Counted from the stretch's first letter, positions 7,953 through 16,417 are shown. The stretch: DNA of 46,173 nucleotides from Acidimicrobiaceae bacterium (GCA_003159795.1 PLPK01000059.1:1-46173), one strand, 5' to 3'. Notes: generated by a model not told the origin, from the letters alone. Numbers and translations: made by a program.

Positions 7953-9056
7953 TCAGGTCGCCGCAGGCGGTTCCGGCGGGGGGAGGCGGACGGCCAGGTC
8001 GGCGAGCGCACGCCTGCTCGCCCGCAGGCCTTCCCCGCGGTGCAGCTTCAGCGACAGGTAGGCGCCGGCGCCGACCGGGATCGGCAGCCAAAAGTTGACG
8101 ATCCGCCAGCCGAGCACACCCAGCAGCGCGACGTTCTTCGTCACGCCGAAGCTCGCGAGCAGAAGTGGCAGGGACGCCTCGACGAAGCCGAGGCCGCCCG
8201 GGGTGATCGGGATGGCGGCCAGCACGTTGGCGATGCCGTAGGCGGCGAATAGCTCGATCGGGTTGACGTAGCGACCGAGGGCGGCGAGGAACGACCACAG
8301 GGCGGCGGCGTCGAGCAGCCAGTTGCCCGCCGCCCAGCCGAGGGCGGAGCGCAGCCGGTCGGAGTTTGTCGCGAGGGTCCGCAGCGCGTCGCCGAGGTGG
8401 CGGAAGGTGGCCTCCAGGTGGTCCGGGTCCATGCGGGGCAGCACCCGGCCGATCCGCCGCACGAGACGCGTCGCCGGTTCCTCGCCCCGGGTGAGGAGGT
8501 AGATGAGGATGGCGAAGAAAGCCAGCGCGATCATGCCGAGCAGCGCCACGACGATGTAGATGGTGTGGAAGCCGGCGATCGGGATCGAGATCACGAGCGC
8601 CAGCCACAGCATCACGTTGAGCACGACCGCCGAGCCGATGCCCTGGGTCGCCATGGTGAACCCGGCGTCGGCGCCGGTGACGCCGTTCGAGGTGAGCAGG
8701 CGGTAGCCGAGGCCGGCCGAGGCGGCCGTCCCCCCCGGCATCGTGTGGGCGACCGCCGTCGTCGACAGGTCGATCCGGAAGAGGCGCGAGATGCTCGGGC
8801 GATGGTGCGGCAGCACGGTCCAGGTGAGGAGGGCGTAGGCGAAGAGCGATGCCGCCTCGAACCCGACGCCGGCGGCGAGCCAGCCGATGTTCAGCCGCTC
8901 GAGGTAGTGGATGTTCCTGCTCGCGCCGACGAGCTCCGGCACGACGAGGTACTCGACGACGATGACGATGAGGAAGATGAGGATCCCGTGGCGCAAAGGC
9001 GCCGGGACGACCGCTTTCCAGCGCGATCGCAAGGGAAGCTTCCCCTCGGCAGGCAT
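7953..9056 (-). CDS. Flippase-like integral membrane protein (YbhN/UPF0104, lysylphosphatidylglycerol synthase TM-like)
   Basis: This 367-aa polytopic membrane protein resembles the membrane domain of lysyl-phosphatidylglycerol synthases (MprF) without the catalytic domain. Visible signatures are HTMPGGTAASAGLGYRLL, GNWLLDAAALWSFLAALGR, and GIANVLAAIPITPGGLGFVE, which is the family's most conserved block. Members are often found beside glycosyltransferases and are presumed to move lipid-linked substrates; a polyprenol-phosphate mannose synthase lies 1.3 kb away. The substrate is unknown. Its ORF ends 4 nt from ppx on the opposite strand. Confidence 0.8.
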   Translation of the reverse strand: MPAEGKLPLRSRWKAVVPAPLRHGILIFLIVIVVEYLVVPELVGASRNIHYLERLNIGWLAAGVGFEAASLFAYALLTWTVLPHHRPSISRLFRIDLSTTAVAHTMPGGTAASAGLGYRLLTSNGVTGADAGFTMATQGIGSAVVLNVMLWLALVISIPIAGFHTIYIVVALLGMIALAFFAILIYLLTRGEEPATRLVRRIGRVLPRMDPDHLEATFRHLGDALRTLATNSDRLRSALGWAAGNWLLDAAALWSFLAALGRYVNPIELFAAYGIANVLAAIPITPGGLGFVEASLPLLLASFGVTKNVALLGVLGWRIVNFWLPIPVGAGAYLSLKLHRGEGLRASRRALADLAVRLPPPEPPAAT

Positions 9057-9159
9057 CCGACCATGCTTCCACGTTGGCGAGGCGGCCCGTCAATCCCTGC
9101 GGGCCGGCGCCGGATCGAAATGCACGGCCCGGACACCCCGGTCGGCTTGACTGGGGTCC

Positions 9160-10323
9160 ATGGACGAGCCGGCCAGACCGGTGGGCCGGACGCGGTCGGG
9201 GCGGTCGAGGGACGCAGCGGTCGCCTCCCGTGAGCGCGCGACGGAGTGGCTCGTCGTGCGGTCCGCGGTCTACGTGCTGCTGGCAGGTCTCGTCGTGCTC
9301 GTTCTCGCGCTGCTCGCCTGGCGCCTGCGGGCGACGATATTGCTGCTCGCCGTGTCGATCTTCATCGCGGTGCTGTTGAACCCGTTCGTGCGGATGCTGT
9401 GCCGGCGGGGGATGCGGCGGGTGAACGCCGTCTTCATCGTCTACGGCGTGCTCGTCGTCCTGGCGCTGGCGTTCGGGTATCTGCTCTTCCATCCGCTCGT
9501 GTCGTCGGCGACCCGCTTCGCGCATGACCTGCCGGGCATTGTGCGCGAGGCCCAGCACGGGCGGGGGACGGTCGGCCACCTCGTCGCGCGCCTCCACCTC
9601 GAGAACTGGGTCCGCCGCAACGTGCCGAACCTCGAAGCCGCCATCGCCAAGTTCTCGAAGCCCGCCTTCGCCATCGGCAAGACGGTCGTCTCGGGGATCG
9701 TCGGCCTCGTCACGATCGCCTTCATCTCGTTTTTCGTACTGCTCGAGGGACCCCGCACGTATGGCGCGGCGCTCGGGTTCATGACCGAGGAGCACGCGGC
9801 GCGCCTGCGCCGGATCACCGACGCGATGGCGCGCGAGGTGACCGGCTTCATGATCGGCGACTTCGCCACCTCGGTGATCGCCGGCGTCGTCGTGTTCGTG
9901 ACCCTCGAGGTGACCCACGTGCCCTTCGCGCCGCTGCTCGCCGTGTGGGTCGGCCTCGTCGACTTCCTGCCGCTCGTGGGCGGGCTGCTCGCCGGCGTGC
10001 CGACGGTCGGGTTGGCGTTCCTCCACTCGACCGTGGCGGGGATCGTGACGGTCGTCGTCTTCCTCATCTACCAGCAGATCGAGAACCACGCCCTCTACCC
10101 GCTCATCGTCTCGCGCTCGGTCCGGCTCTCGCCGTTGTGGGTGCTGCTCGCCGTGCTCGTCGGCGCCGAGACCGGCAACATCGTCGGCGCGACCTTCGGC
10201 GCGATCGCCGGTGCGATCCTCGCCGTCCCGGCGGCGGGATCGATTCAGGTGGCGGTGCGCGAGCTGCTTTCTGGGCGCCTGGGCGCGCCGGAGCGCCCGG
10301 GCGAAGTGGTGGCCGAAGGTTAG
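9160..10323 (+). CDS. AI-2E/PerM-family permease
   Basis: The protein has 387 aa and about eight membrane segments. An Arg-rich cytoplasmic N terminus is followed by two helices (VYVLLAGLVVLVLALLAWRL and the next), a central soluble stretch, then FISFFVLLEGPRTY, VWVGLVDFLPLVGGLLAGVP, IYQQIENHALYPLIVSRSVR and a final GATFGAIAGAILAVPAAG. The 'DxIPxvGgxla' and 'QxxEnxxlxPxi' blocks typify the family. Some members export autoinducer-2 or sodium, so transport is likely but the substrate is not predictable. Its stop codon lies inside the -10 box of the next gene. Confidence 0.85.
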   Translation: MDEPARPVGRTRSGRSRDAAVASRERATEWLVVRSAVYVLLAGLVVLVLALLAWRLRATILLLAVSIFIAVLLNPFVRMLCRRGMRRVNAVFIVYGVLVVLALAFGYLLFHPLVSSATRFAHDLPGIVREAQHGRGTVGHLVARLHLENWVRRNVPNLEAAIAKFSKPAFAIGKTVVSGIVGLVTIAFISFFVLLEGPRTYGAALGFMTEEHAARLRRITDAMAREVTGFMIGDFATSVIAGVVVFVTLEVTHVPFAPLLAVWVGLVDFLPLVGGLLAGVPTVGLAFLHSTVAGIVTVVVFLIYQQIENHALYPLIVSRSVRLSPLWVLLAVLVGAETGNIVGATFGAIAGAILAVPAAGSIQVAVRELLSGRLGAPERPGEVVAEG

Positions 10324-10326
10324 GGT
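10321..10326 (+). promoter_or_regulatory. -10 element of a probable leaderless promoter for the mannose synthase gene
   Basis: TAGGGT overlaps the stop codon of the permease gene and is followed by 6 nt and ATG 10333. The downstream gene may therefore be transcribed independently as well as by read-through. Confidence 0.4.
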
Positions 10327-10332
10327 CTACCT

Positions 10333-11073
10333 ATGCGCGTCCTCGTCGTCCTCCCCACCTACAACGAGGCGGAGAACATCGGGGCGATCCTTGCCGCCGT
10401 GCGCGCCTCGGTGCCCGGGGCCTCCGTTCTCGTCGTCGACGACTCGAGCCCGGACGGGACCGCCGAACTCGCCGAGAAGGCGGCGGCGGACCTCGGCTCG
10501 ATCGAGGTGCTGCGCCGTGGGGCGAAGAACGGGCTCGGCCCCGCCTACCGCGAAGGCTTCCGCTGGGGCCTCGGGCGCGGCTACGAGGCGTTCGTCGAGA
10601 TGGACTCGGACTTCTCGCACGACCCCGGCGCGCTGCCAGAGCTCCTCGCCGCCCTCGGTGACGGTGTCGAGCTCGTCATCGGCTCGCGCTACATCCCGGG
10701 CGGTTCCATCCCGAACTGGTCGTTGCTGCGCCGGCTCATCTCCCGCTTCGGCAACATCTACGCCAAGCTCCTCCTCGGGCTTGGCGTCGAGGACTCGACG
10801 GCGGGGTACCGCGTCTACGCCGCGAGCCTGCTGGGGCGGCTCGACCTCGACCGGGTGCGCGCCGACAGCTACGGCTTCCAGATCGAGATGACGTACCTCA
10901 CCCGCCAGGCGGGAGCGGGCATCGTCGAGGTGCCGATCCACTTCGTCGACCGCGTCGCAGGGACTTCGAAGATGTCGACGTTCACCGTCACCGAGGCGTT
11001 CACTCTCGTGACGGGGTGGGGGCTGCGCCGGATGTTGTGGCCAAGAAAGGGCCCTCGGCGGGACCTGAGGTGA
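10333..11073 (+). CDS. Polyprenol monophosphomannose synthase (GT2, DPM1-like)
   Basis: This GT-A fold glycosyltransferase transfers mannose from GDP-mannose to polyprenyl phosphate, giving the lipid donor for periplasmic mannosylation. At 246 aa it is the catalytic domain only, with no fused membrane or acyltransferase domain as in some Ppm1 proteins. Motifs: VLPTYNEAENI at the N terminus, VVDDSSPDGT, the metal-binding EMDSDFSHDP, and GYRVYAASLL with FQIEMTYLTRQAGAGIVEVP near the end, closing with FVDRVAGTSKMS. In actinobacteria such enzymes serve lipomannan and protein O-mannosylation. The flippase-like protein nearby is a plausible partner, by inference only. Confidence 0.92.
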   Translation: MRVLVVLPTYNEAENIGAILAAVRASVPGASVLVVDDSSPDGTAELAEKAAADLGSIEVLRRGAKNGLGPAYREGFRWGLGRGYEAFVEMDSDFSHDPGALPELLAALGDGVELVIGSRYIPGGSIPNWSLLRRLISRFGNIYAKLLLGLGVEDSTAGYRVYAASLLGRLDLDRVRADSYGFQIEMTYLTRQAGAGIVEVPIHFVDRVAGTSKMSTFTVTEAFTLVTGWGLRRMLWPRKGPRRDLR

Positions 11074-11378
11074 ATTGCGCGCCTTATGGCGCGCGTGCCA
11101 TAGGCGAGGGCGTTGGTGGGGAATCCTGGTGGTAGTCGTGGTCCTCGTCGGCCCGGGTATCGATCTGGCCGCGAACGTCGCGTTCGCCGTCGCCGCTGAG
11201 GGCACCGGCCGCGCCGTCGGCTTCGGCTCGTGGGCGCCAAGGTCCCCGGCGGCGAGGAGTCGGTCTCGAGCGGACCACCGACCCCAAGCGCGACTGGACG
11301 AGGCTCCGTGTGTTCCGTGTCGTGCGGTCAGGCGGGACGGGGACCCAACGGGGGAGACGGCGGCGTCGGGCCCCAGGC
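11074..11378. other. Intergenic stretch with no supported gene
   Basis: About 300 bp lie between the mannose synthase gene and the convergent kinase. Apart from the hairpins at its left end I see nothing conserved. A forward ORF from 11075 has one hydrophobic run but then becomes Arg/Pro/Ser-rich and runs into the kinase gene antisense. I see no ribosome site, so it is not called. Confidence 0.5.
11077..11094 (+). terminator. GC-rich hairpin just after the mannose synthase stop codon
   Basis: GCGCGCC (11077-11083) and GGCGCGC (11088-11094) form a perfect 7-bp stem around a TTAT loop, 3 nt after the stop. No T-tract follows, so it may only pause polymerase or protect the 3' end. A second, mutually exclusive palindrome with TATGGC/GCCATA arms spans 11085-11102. 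Confidence 0.35.
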
Positions 11379-12899
11379 TCAGCGGGCCGTGCTGTGGCGG
11401 GGGAGACCGGCGACGGCACCGAGGTCGTCGATGAGCGGGGCGAGCGAGTTGCGGAGACCCGCGTAGGTCGCGACGAGGTCACGGCTCACGGCGACGGGAG
11501 CCGGCGCGGGGGCGCCGTTCCCGGCGAGCTGCGCCAACGCCTCGGCCGGCGAGGCGGCCGTCCCCAGTGCGATGAGCCCGAGGGCGGCGGCACCGAGCGC
11601 CGTGCCCTCGGCCTCGTCGACGACGTAGAAGGGGCGGTCGAGGGTGGCCGCCATCACGTCGCGCCACAACTGCGACCGGAAAGCGCCGCCGGTCGCCCGC
11701 ACGGACTCGACGAAGACCATCGCGTCGAGGCGGTCGAGGATGAACCGCATCTGGGTGCAGACCCCCTCGACGGCGGCGCGGATCAGGTGGGCCCGGGTGT
11801 GGTGGTCCCGCAGACCGAGATAGGCGCCGGGAAGGTCCGGGTCCCAGTGCGGCGCCCGCTCGGCGATGAGGTACGGCACCATCGCAAGCCCGTCGGCGCC
11901 CGCCGGGACGCTCGCCGCGAGTTCGAGGAGCGCGGCATCCGGGTCGGTGCTCGCCGCCACGAGGTCCGGGGCGAGGGCACGCCCGGCCCAGCCGACCACG
12001 TTGCCGCCGTTGCTGATCGCCCCGCCGGTGACCCAGAGCGTCTCGGTCAGCGCGTAGCAGAAAAGCGCGCGTCCCGCACCGAGGCGCGGTCGGTCGAAGG
12101 CGAGCCGCAGGGCGCCGCTCGAGCCGAGCGTCAACCCGGCGACCCCCGGCGTGATCGCCCCCGTGCCGAGGTTGCCGAGCGGGCCGTCGGCTGCACCGAC
12201 GACGACGGGCGTTCCCGATGGAAGGCCGACTTCGGAGGCAACGCCCGGCGTCAGTTCGAGGACGGTCGTGGGGGAGAGGATCTCCGGCAGCCGGTCGATG
12301 GATACCCCGGCGATGTCGAGTGCCTGCCGGCTCCAGGTGCATGTCGCCATTTCGACCAGCCCCGTTCCCGAGGCCGATGACAGCTCGGTCGCGAGCGTGC
12401 CGGTGAGCCGGTAGATGAGGTAGTCCTTGAGGCCGACCCACCACCGGGCCGCCGTCCAGATCTCGGGCTCGTGACGGGCGAACCACATGAGCTTGGTAAG
12501 CGGCGACATCGGGTGCACCGGGACCCCGGTGAGGCTGTGCAGCTCGGCTGCCTGGCCGGAGTCACGGAGCGCGCGCGCCTCGTCGACGGCGCGCGTGTCG
12601 GCCCACGTGAGGAGCGGTGTCAGAGGTCGGAGGTCGGCGTCGAGTGCCATCAGTCCGTGCATCGCGGCCGACAGCGAGATCGCCGCCACCTCGGTGCCGC
12701 CCCCGGCCGCCACACACTCGGCGAGCGCCGCCTGCGCCGCGGCGCCGATCACGTCCGGGTCCTGTGTCTGCCATCTGGGCGCGGGCTGGTCGACCGGGTA
12801 GCCACGGATCGCGACGTGCCGCCGCGCCGTGCCGAGGTCGATGGCGACGGCCTTGACACCGGTCGTCCCGACGTCGAGCCCGACGATCGTCGAGGGCAT
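11379..12899 (-). CDS. gntK: FGGY-family sugar kinase, probably gluconokinase
   Basis: FGGY kinases phosphorylate sugars with ATP. The 506-aa protein begins IVGLDVGTTGVKAVAIDLG, the N-terminal phosphate loop. SLSAAMHGLMALDADLRP followed by LLTWADTRA is closer to gluconokinases than to xylulokinases. PMSPLTKLMWFARHEP, GLKDYLIYRLTG and LTLGSSGALRL (second ATP loop) follow, and the C-terminal FGGY signature region is around VRATGGAFRSQLWRDVMA. Xylulokinase remains possible. I chose ATG 12899; an in-frame upstream start at 12956 would add a basic tail. A perfect inverted repeat lies just upstream of the start. No sugar transporter or other pathway gene adjoins it. Confidence 0.85.
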   Translation of the reverse strand: MPSTIVGLDVGTTGVKAVAIDLGTARRHVAIRGYPVDQPAPRWQTQDPDVIGAAAQAALAECVAAGGGTEVAAISLSAAMHGLMALDADLRPLTPLLTWADTRAVDEARALRDSGQAAELHSLTGVPVHPMSPLTKLMWFARHEPEIWTAARWWVGLKDYLIYRLTGTLATELSSASGTGLVEMATCTWSRQALDIAGVSIDRLPEILSPTTVLELTPGVASEVGLPSGTPVVVGAADGPLGNLGTGAITPGVAGLTLGSSGALRLAFDRPRLGAGRALFCYALTETLWVTGGAISNGGNVVGWAGRALAPDLVAASTDPDAALLELAASVPAGADGLAMVPYLIAERAPHWDPDLPGAYLGLRDHHTRAHLIRAAVEGVCTQMRFILDRLDAMVFVESVRATGGAFRSQLWRDVMAATLDRPFYVVDEAEGTALGAAALGLIALGTAASPAEALAQLAGNGAPAPAPVAVSRDLVATYAGLRNSLAPLIDDLGAVAGLPRHSTAR

Positions 12900-12902
12900 G
12901 TC

Positions 12903-12921
12903 GCGCACCGACGTGGTGCGC
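12903..12921. promoter_or_regulatory. Perfect inverted repeat upstream of the sugar kinase start
   Basis: GCGCACC and GGTGCGC flank GACGT, ending 4 nt from the kinase start codon. Its position suits a repressor site or an mRNA hairpin limiting translation. No regulator gene is adjacent. Confidence 0.35.
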
Positions 12922-12989
12922 CCGTCCTTACTTCGACGATCAGGGCCGAATCTCACGCGCTCGCCGTCGGCGTTCTCGTGGCGAGTCTC

Positions 12990-14006
12990 TCAGCGACCGA
13001 GGATCTCGTTGATGCGGCCCAGGTGTTCGGCCGGCAGGGGGCCGAAGCGGACCGCGCCGACGTCCTCCTCGACCTGGGCGGGGGTCTTGAACCCGGGGAT
13101 CGGCACGGCCGTCGGGCTGCGGGCCCACAGCCAGCCGAGCGCCCCCTGCACGAGGCTGCGCCCGCCGTCGGTGAGGATCTCGCGCAGCGCGTCGAGCTTG
13201 GAGAGCCACTTCGGCTCGGCGCTCCCGTCCGGCCGGAACATGTCCCCCCAGCCCAGCGAGGTCGCCTGGGCCCGCCAGTCGTCGGCGGGGAGGCGCGAGT
13301 CGACGCCGTACTTGCCCGAGAGGAACCCTGAGGCGAGCGGGCTGCGGATGAGGGCGGCCATCGAGGCCCCCTCGCAGAGCGCGAAGAACTCCGGCTTGTC
13401 CTCGAGGACGTTGCAGGCGAACTGCACGGCCGCGCAGGTGCCGCGCGCGGCCCAGCGCGCCGCCTGGGCCGGCACGTCGCTGCTCCACCCGAAGTGCCGG
13501 ATCAGCCCCTCGCGCTGCAGGACCTCGAGCGCGCCGGCGGCCTCGTCGGCCGCGGCGTCGGGCAGTCCGCCGACGTGGAGCTGGTAGAGGTCGATGTGGT
13601 CGCGGCCGAGCCGTCGCAGTGACGCCTCGCACGCCGACCTGATCTCGCCCGGCGTCACGCGGATGCCATCGACGTTGTCGTCGCCCTCGTCTCCCATGCT
13701 GAAGCCGAACTTCGTGGCGATGAGGGTCTCGTCGTGGCCCTTCAGCGTGCTTCCGACGAGCTGCTCGGAATGGCCGCGGCCGTAGACGTTGGCGGTGTCG
13801 AAAAGCGTCACGCCAAGCTCAACGCCCCTTTGGATCGCGCGCACCGACTCGGCGTCGTCGACGGCACCCCAACCGATGGTGTGGCCGTCGTCGTGGGTGA
13901 CCGGTCCGCCAATGGCCCAGCAGCCGAGCCCCATCGCGCCGAGCACGAGGCCGTCGGTGCCGAGGCGGTGTACCGGAATGGCGTTCACCTGCGGGTTCTC
14001 GTTCAT
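12990..14006 (-). CDS. Aldo/keto reductase
   Basis: This 338-aa NADPH-dependent TIM-barrel oxidoreductase has the catalytic tetrad region: VTLFDTANVYGRGHSE (Asp and Tyr), LIATKFGFS (Lys) and DLYQLHVGG (His). The C-terminal AVPIPGFKTPAQVEEDVGA is the usual NADP-phosphate binding stretch. It resembles the YajO/Tas-like class of reductases acting on small aldehydes and ketones; the natural substrate is unknown. The ATG at 14006 has a strong Shine-Dalgarno AAAGGAGG, unlike many genes in this window. The sugar kinase lies about 90 bp downstream on the same strand, so they may share a transcript. Confidence 0.92.
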   Translation of the reverse strand: MNENPQVNAIPVHRLGTDGLVLGAMGLGCWAIGGPVTHDDGHTIGWGAVDDAESVRAIQRGVELGVTLFDTANVYGRGHSEQLVGSTLKGHDETLIATKFGFSMGDEGDDNVDGIRVTPGEIRSACEASLRRLGRDHIDLYQLHVGGLPDAAADEAAGALEVLQREGLIRHFGWSSDVPAQAARWAARGTCAAVQFACNVLEDKPEFFALCEGASMAALIRSPLASGFLSGKYGVDSRLPADDWRAQATSLGWGDMFRPDGSAEPKWLSKLDALREILTDGGRSLVQGALGWLWARSPTAVPIPGFKTPAQVEEDVGAVRFGPLPAEHLGRINEILGR

Positions 14007-14091
14007 CGCCCTCCTTTAAGGGACACATTCTTGCTCATCGCACCCGCGGCCGACAGGTCTCCCGTCTCGTCCCCCGGCGGTGTTCAGCCGC

Positions 14092-14400
14092 TTACCGCAT
14101 CCGGAACCAACCGCGCCCTTGGTGAGTCCCCAAGCCGACGAGGCTCCACCAGATTCTCGTTGGCCCGGGGAAGGCGCCGACCGGTATCGCCATCTCCATC
14201 TGGTAGCGGACCTCACCGCGGGCCGGGATGGGGGCACGCTCCGGCGGTTGAGCCTGTGCTCGAGCTTGGTGGGAGTGGTGGACGACTCGAGGTACGAGAG
14301 GCAAGGCAGAGCGGCGCCGCGTGATCGCCGGGATTGGCGAGATCGACCTCGAAGGTGAGCGACTTCCCGGCCCGCTCCGCCGCGGGGAGCCTCTGGTGCG
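14092..14400 (-). pseudogene. Decayed gene remnant with at least two frameshifts
   Basis: Three minus-strand frames join into one sensible protein end. The first reads AGKSLTFEVDLANPGDHAAP, the next CLSYLESSTTPTKLEHRLN, and the last GEVRYQMEMAIPVGAFPG then IWWSLVG and WFRMR to a TAA at 14092. Each frame alone turns into Pro/Arg/Ser-rich nonsense at the junctions, near 14310 and 14230. The pattern (a beta-rich domain with 'F.M.lPvga.pG...l.Wsl') looks like the C-terminal domain of secreted actinobacterial proteins, but I cannot name the family. Its N-terminal part, towards 14500, is not recognisable. Confidence 0.5.
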
Positions 14401-14495
14401 GGACGAGGCCGGCGGGCGGGCCATCTCCTGCCCGGCTCGGGCGTGGCTTCTCGAGCGGCCCGCCGCGGACCAGGGCCGCCCGGCTGCGTTCGGGC

Positions 14496-15349
14496 TCAGG
14501 GCGCAAGTTGTTTTCGCGTCGGACCGGCGTCGATGCGCGCCCGCGCGCCCGGTACGTCGCCGTGCCACCAGCCCAGCGCCTCGACCCACCAGGTGAGCCC
14601 TGCCTCCACGTAGGCGCCGATCCGTGCGGTCTCGTCAGCACCCGCAGCCGTCACGCCCTCGACGGCGACGTCGAAGGGAGCGCCGTCCCGGTGTGCCGCG
14701 ACGTAGTCGACGACCGCGCGCAGCTCGCTCGAGGGCGTCGCTCTCCGGAACCGTAGGAGGTGTGGATCGGGAAGACGCCGTCGAAACGCGCCGCCCGGCG
14801 GAACGGGGGGCGGTGCGGCCACCGGCCCCCGACCCAGATCGGGACGCGCGGGCGTTGCAACGGCACCGGCCGCATCGGGGGCGCCGTCACCTGAAAGTGC
14901 TTGCCCTCGTGGGTGAAGGACTCGCCGGACCACGAGGCGGTGACGATGTCGAGCGCTTCATCGAGCCGCTCGGCGCGCGAGCGATCGTCGGGTGACTGCC
15001 CGAAAGCGGTGTACTCCTCGAGGCGCGACCCCAGGCCGACACCGAGGATGAACCGGCCACCGGACAGCTGGTCGATCGTCGCCGCACGCTTCGCGACCTC
15101 CCAGGGGAGCTGTCGCGCGAGCAGCGCCACCCAGAGCCCGAGGCGGATGCTCTCGGTCCGGGCCGCGATCGCGGCCAGGGTCACCCAGGGATCGACGACC
15201 GGCCAGTCGTCGGCGTACAGGAGGTGATCCCAGAGGGAAAAGCCGTCCCAACCGGCCTGCTCTGCGGCGACGGCGAACTCGCAGAGCAGCCTCGGGTCGG
15301 CGAAGAGACCGACGTTGGGCAGGTCGATCGCGTAGCTGGGTTCGTGCAT
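14496..15349 (-). pseudogene. Luciferase-like (LLM-class, probably F420-dependent) monooxygenase, broken by a frameshift
   Basis: The first part, from ATG 15349, reads IDLPNVGLFADPRLLCEFAV, GWDGFSLWDHL, LTTG-like ATIDQLSGGRFILGVGLGS and VPIWVGGRWPHRPPFRRAAR, typical of LLM-class F420-dependent oxidoreductases. It is intact to PIHTSYGSGE near 14750 and then turns into Arg/Ser/Thr-rich nonsense ending at 14651. The adjacent frame continues sensibly with ATPSSELRAVVDYVAAHRDG, then AGLTWWVEALGWWHGD, to a stop at 14496. The span of 854 nt is not a multiple of three, consistent with one net indel. It is either a real mutation or a sequencing error. An upstream in-frame start exists at 15379. Confidence 0.8.
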
Positions 15350-15384
15350 CACCGCGCCATCATGCCCGCCGCGCGCCACGGCGG

Positions 15385-15390
15385 CAGGAT
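15385..15390 (+). promoter_or_regulatory. Possible leaderless -10 element for the double-GNAT gene
   Basis: CAGGAT is followed by 6 nt and ATG 15397. The first base differs from the TANNNT pattern, so support is weaker than for the other sites. Confidence 0.3.
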
Positions 15391-15396
15391 GTCGGC

Positions 15397-16404
15397 ATGG
15401 AGGTGCGCGACGCGACCGCCGGCGACCGGGCGTGGCTGGCAGGCGTGTTGGCGGAAAGGTGGGGCTCGACCCTCATCGCCCGGCGCGACGCGCTCGTCGA
15501 CGCGGGGGAGCTGCCGGGGCTGATCGCCGAGATCGACGGCGAACCGGTGGGTCTCGCGACCTACGAGGAAACCGACGGGATGATCGAGATCGTGACCCTC
15601 GACGTCCTGGGCGAGCGCCAGGGAGTCGGTACGGCGCTCGTCGAACGGCTGGTGGCGCTCGCCGGAGAGCGCCACTGCAGCCGGGTCTGGCTCGTTACGA
15701 CGAACGACAACCTGCGGGCCCTGCGCTTCTACGAGCGGCGCGGGTTCCGGCTCGCCGCCCTCCACGCCGGGGCGGTCGACCGGGCCCGCGCCCTGAAGCC
15801 CGGCATCCCCACGGTCGGCTCCGGCGGCCTGGAGATCCACGACGAGATCGAGCTCGCCTGGGAGATCCCCCCGGCGGGCGTGGCAGGCCACGCCAGGACC
15901 GGCGGGGCCGCGGACCCGGGCGAGGTCGTGCTGGAGAGGGTCACCGAGCCCGACAAGGCCGTGCTGGCGAGGCTCCTCCAGTTCTACCGGCACGACTTCT
16001 CGGCGTTCCGTCATGACGAACTGGCCGAGGACGGCACCTTCGCCTATCGGTTCCTCGACCTGTACTTCCGGGAATCCGATCGGGAGGCCTGGTTCATCCG
16101 CCACGCGGGGAAGCTCGCCGGGTTCGCGATGACGCGGACGATGCCGGACTGCGGGGCAGAGGTCGCCGAGTTCTTCGTCTTGCGCGCCCACCGCCGCGTC
16201 GGCGTCGGGCGCCAAGCGGCGGGGGACCTCTTCTGTGGCCGGCCGGGTCGCTGGGAGGTCGCCTTCGACGTGGCGAACGAGGAGGCAGCCCGTTTCTGGC
16301 CGGCGGTCGTCGCGTCGGCGGCGACAGGACCGGTCGACTGCACACGCGCAACGCCGTCGGCCCGCACCCACGAGCAGGTGGTGCTGCGGTTCTCGACGGC
16401 CTAG
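15397..16404 (+). CDS. Tandem GNAT acetyltransferase-domain protein
   Basis: The 335-aa protein has two GNAT-like halves. Residues 1 to about 150 form a standard domain, with VTLDVLGERQGVGTALVERL (the acetyl-CoA-binding RxxGxG loop region) and NDNLRALRFYERRGFRL. Residues about 170-335 form a second, more divergent domain with LLQFYRHDFSAF, FIRHAGKLAGFAMTR, AEFFVLRAHRRVGVGRQAA and DVANEEAARFW, like small stand-alone predicted acetyltransferases. Both halves keep an RxxGxG-type loop. Substrates are unknown. It diverges from the broken monooxygenase gene, and a TnpB element begins directly after its stop. Confidence 0.85.
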   Translation: MEVRDATAGDRAWLAGVLAERWGSTLIARRDALVDAGELPGLIAEIDGEPVGLATYEETDGMIEIVTLDVLGERQGVGTALVERLVALAGERHCSRVWLVTTNDNLRALRFYERRGFRLAALHAGAVDRARALKPGIPTVGSGGLEIHDEIELAWEIPPAGVAGHARTGGAADPGEVVLERVTEPDKAVLARLLQFYRHDFSAFRHDELAEDGTFAYRFLDLYFRESDREAWFIRHAGKLAGFAMTRTMPDCGAEVAEFFVLRAHRRVGVGRQAAGDLFCGRPGRWEVAFDVANEEAARFWPAVVASAATGPVDCTRATPSARTHEQVVLRFSTA

Positions 16405-16417
16405 GTTCGGCAAATGG

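Noticed and set aside
11075-11434. Plus-strand ORF with a hydrophobic run (ILVVVVVLVGPGIDLAANV)
   Set aside because: After the first 50 codons it becomes Arg/Ser/Pro-rich and enters the kinase gene antisense. No ribosome site or -10 element; an fxsA-like gene is sometimes near ppm1 but the sequence does not match.
11310-12380. Plus-strand frame of about 356 codons opposite the sugar kinase
   Set aside because: Antisense shadow of a well-supported FGGY kinase.
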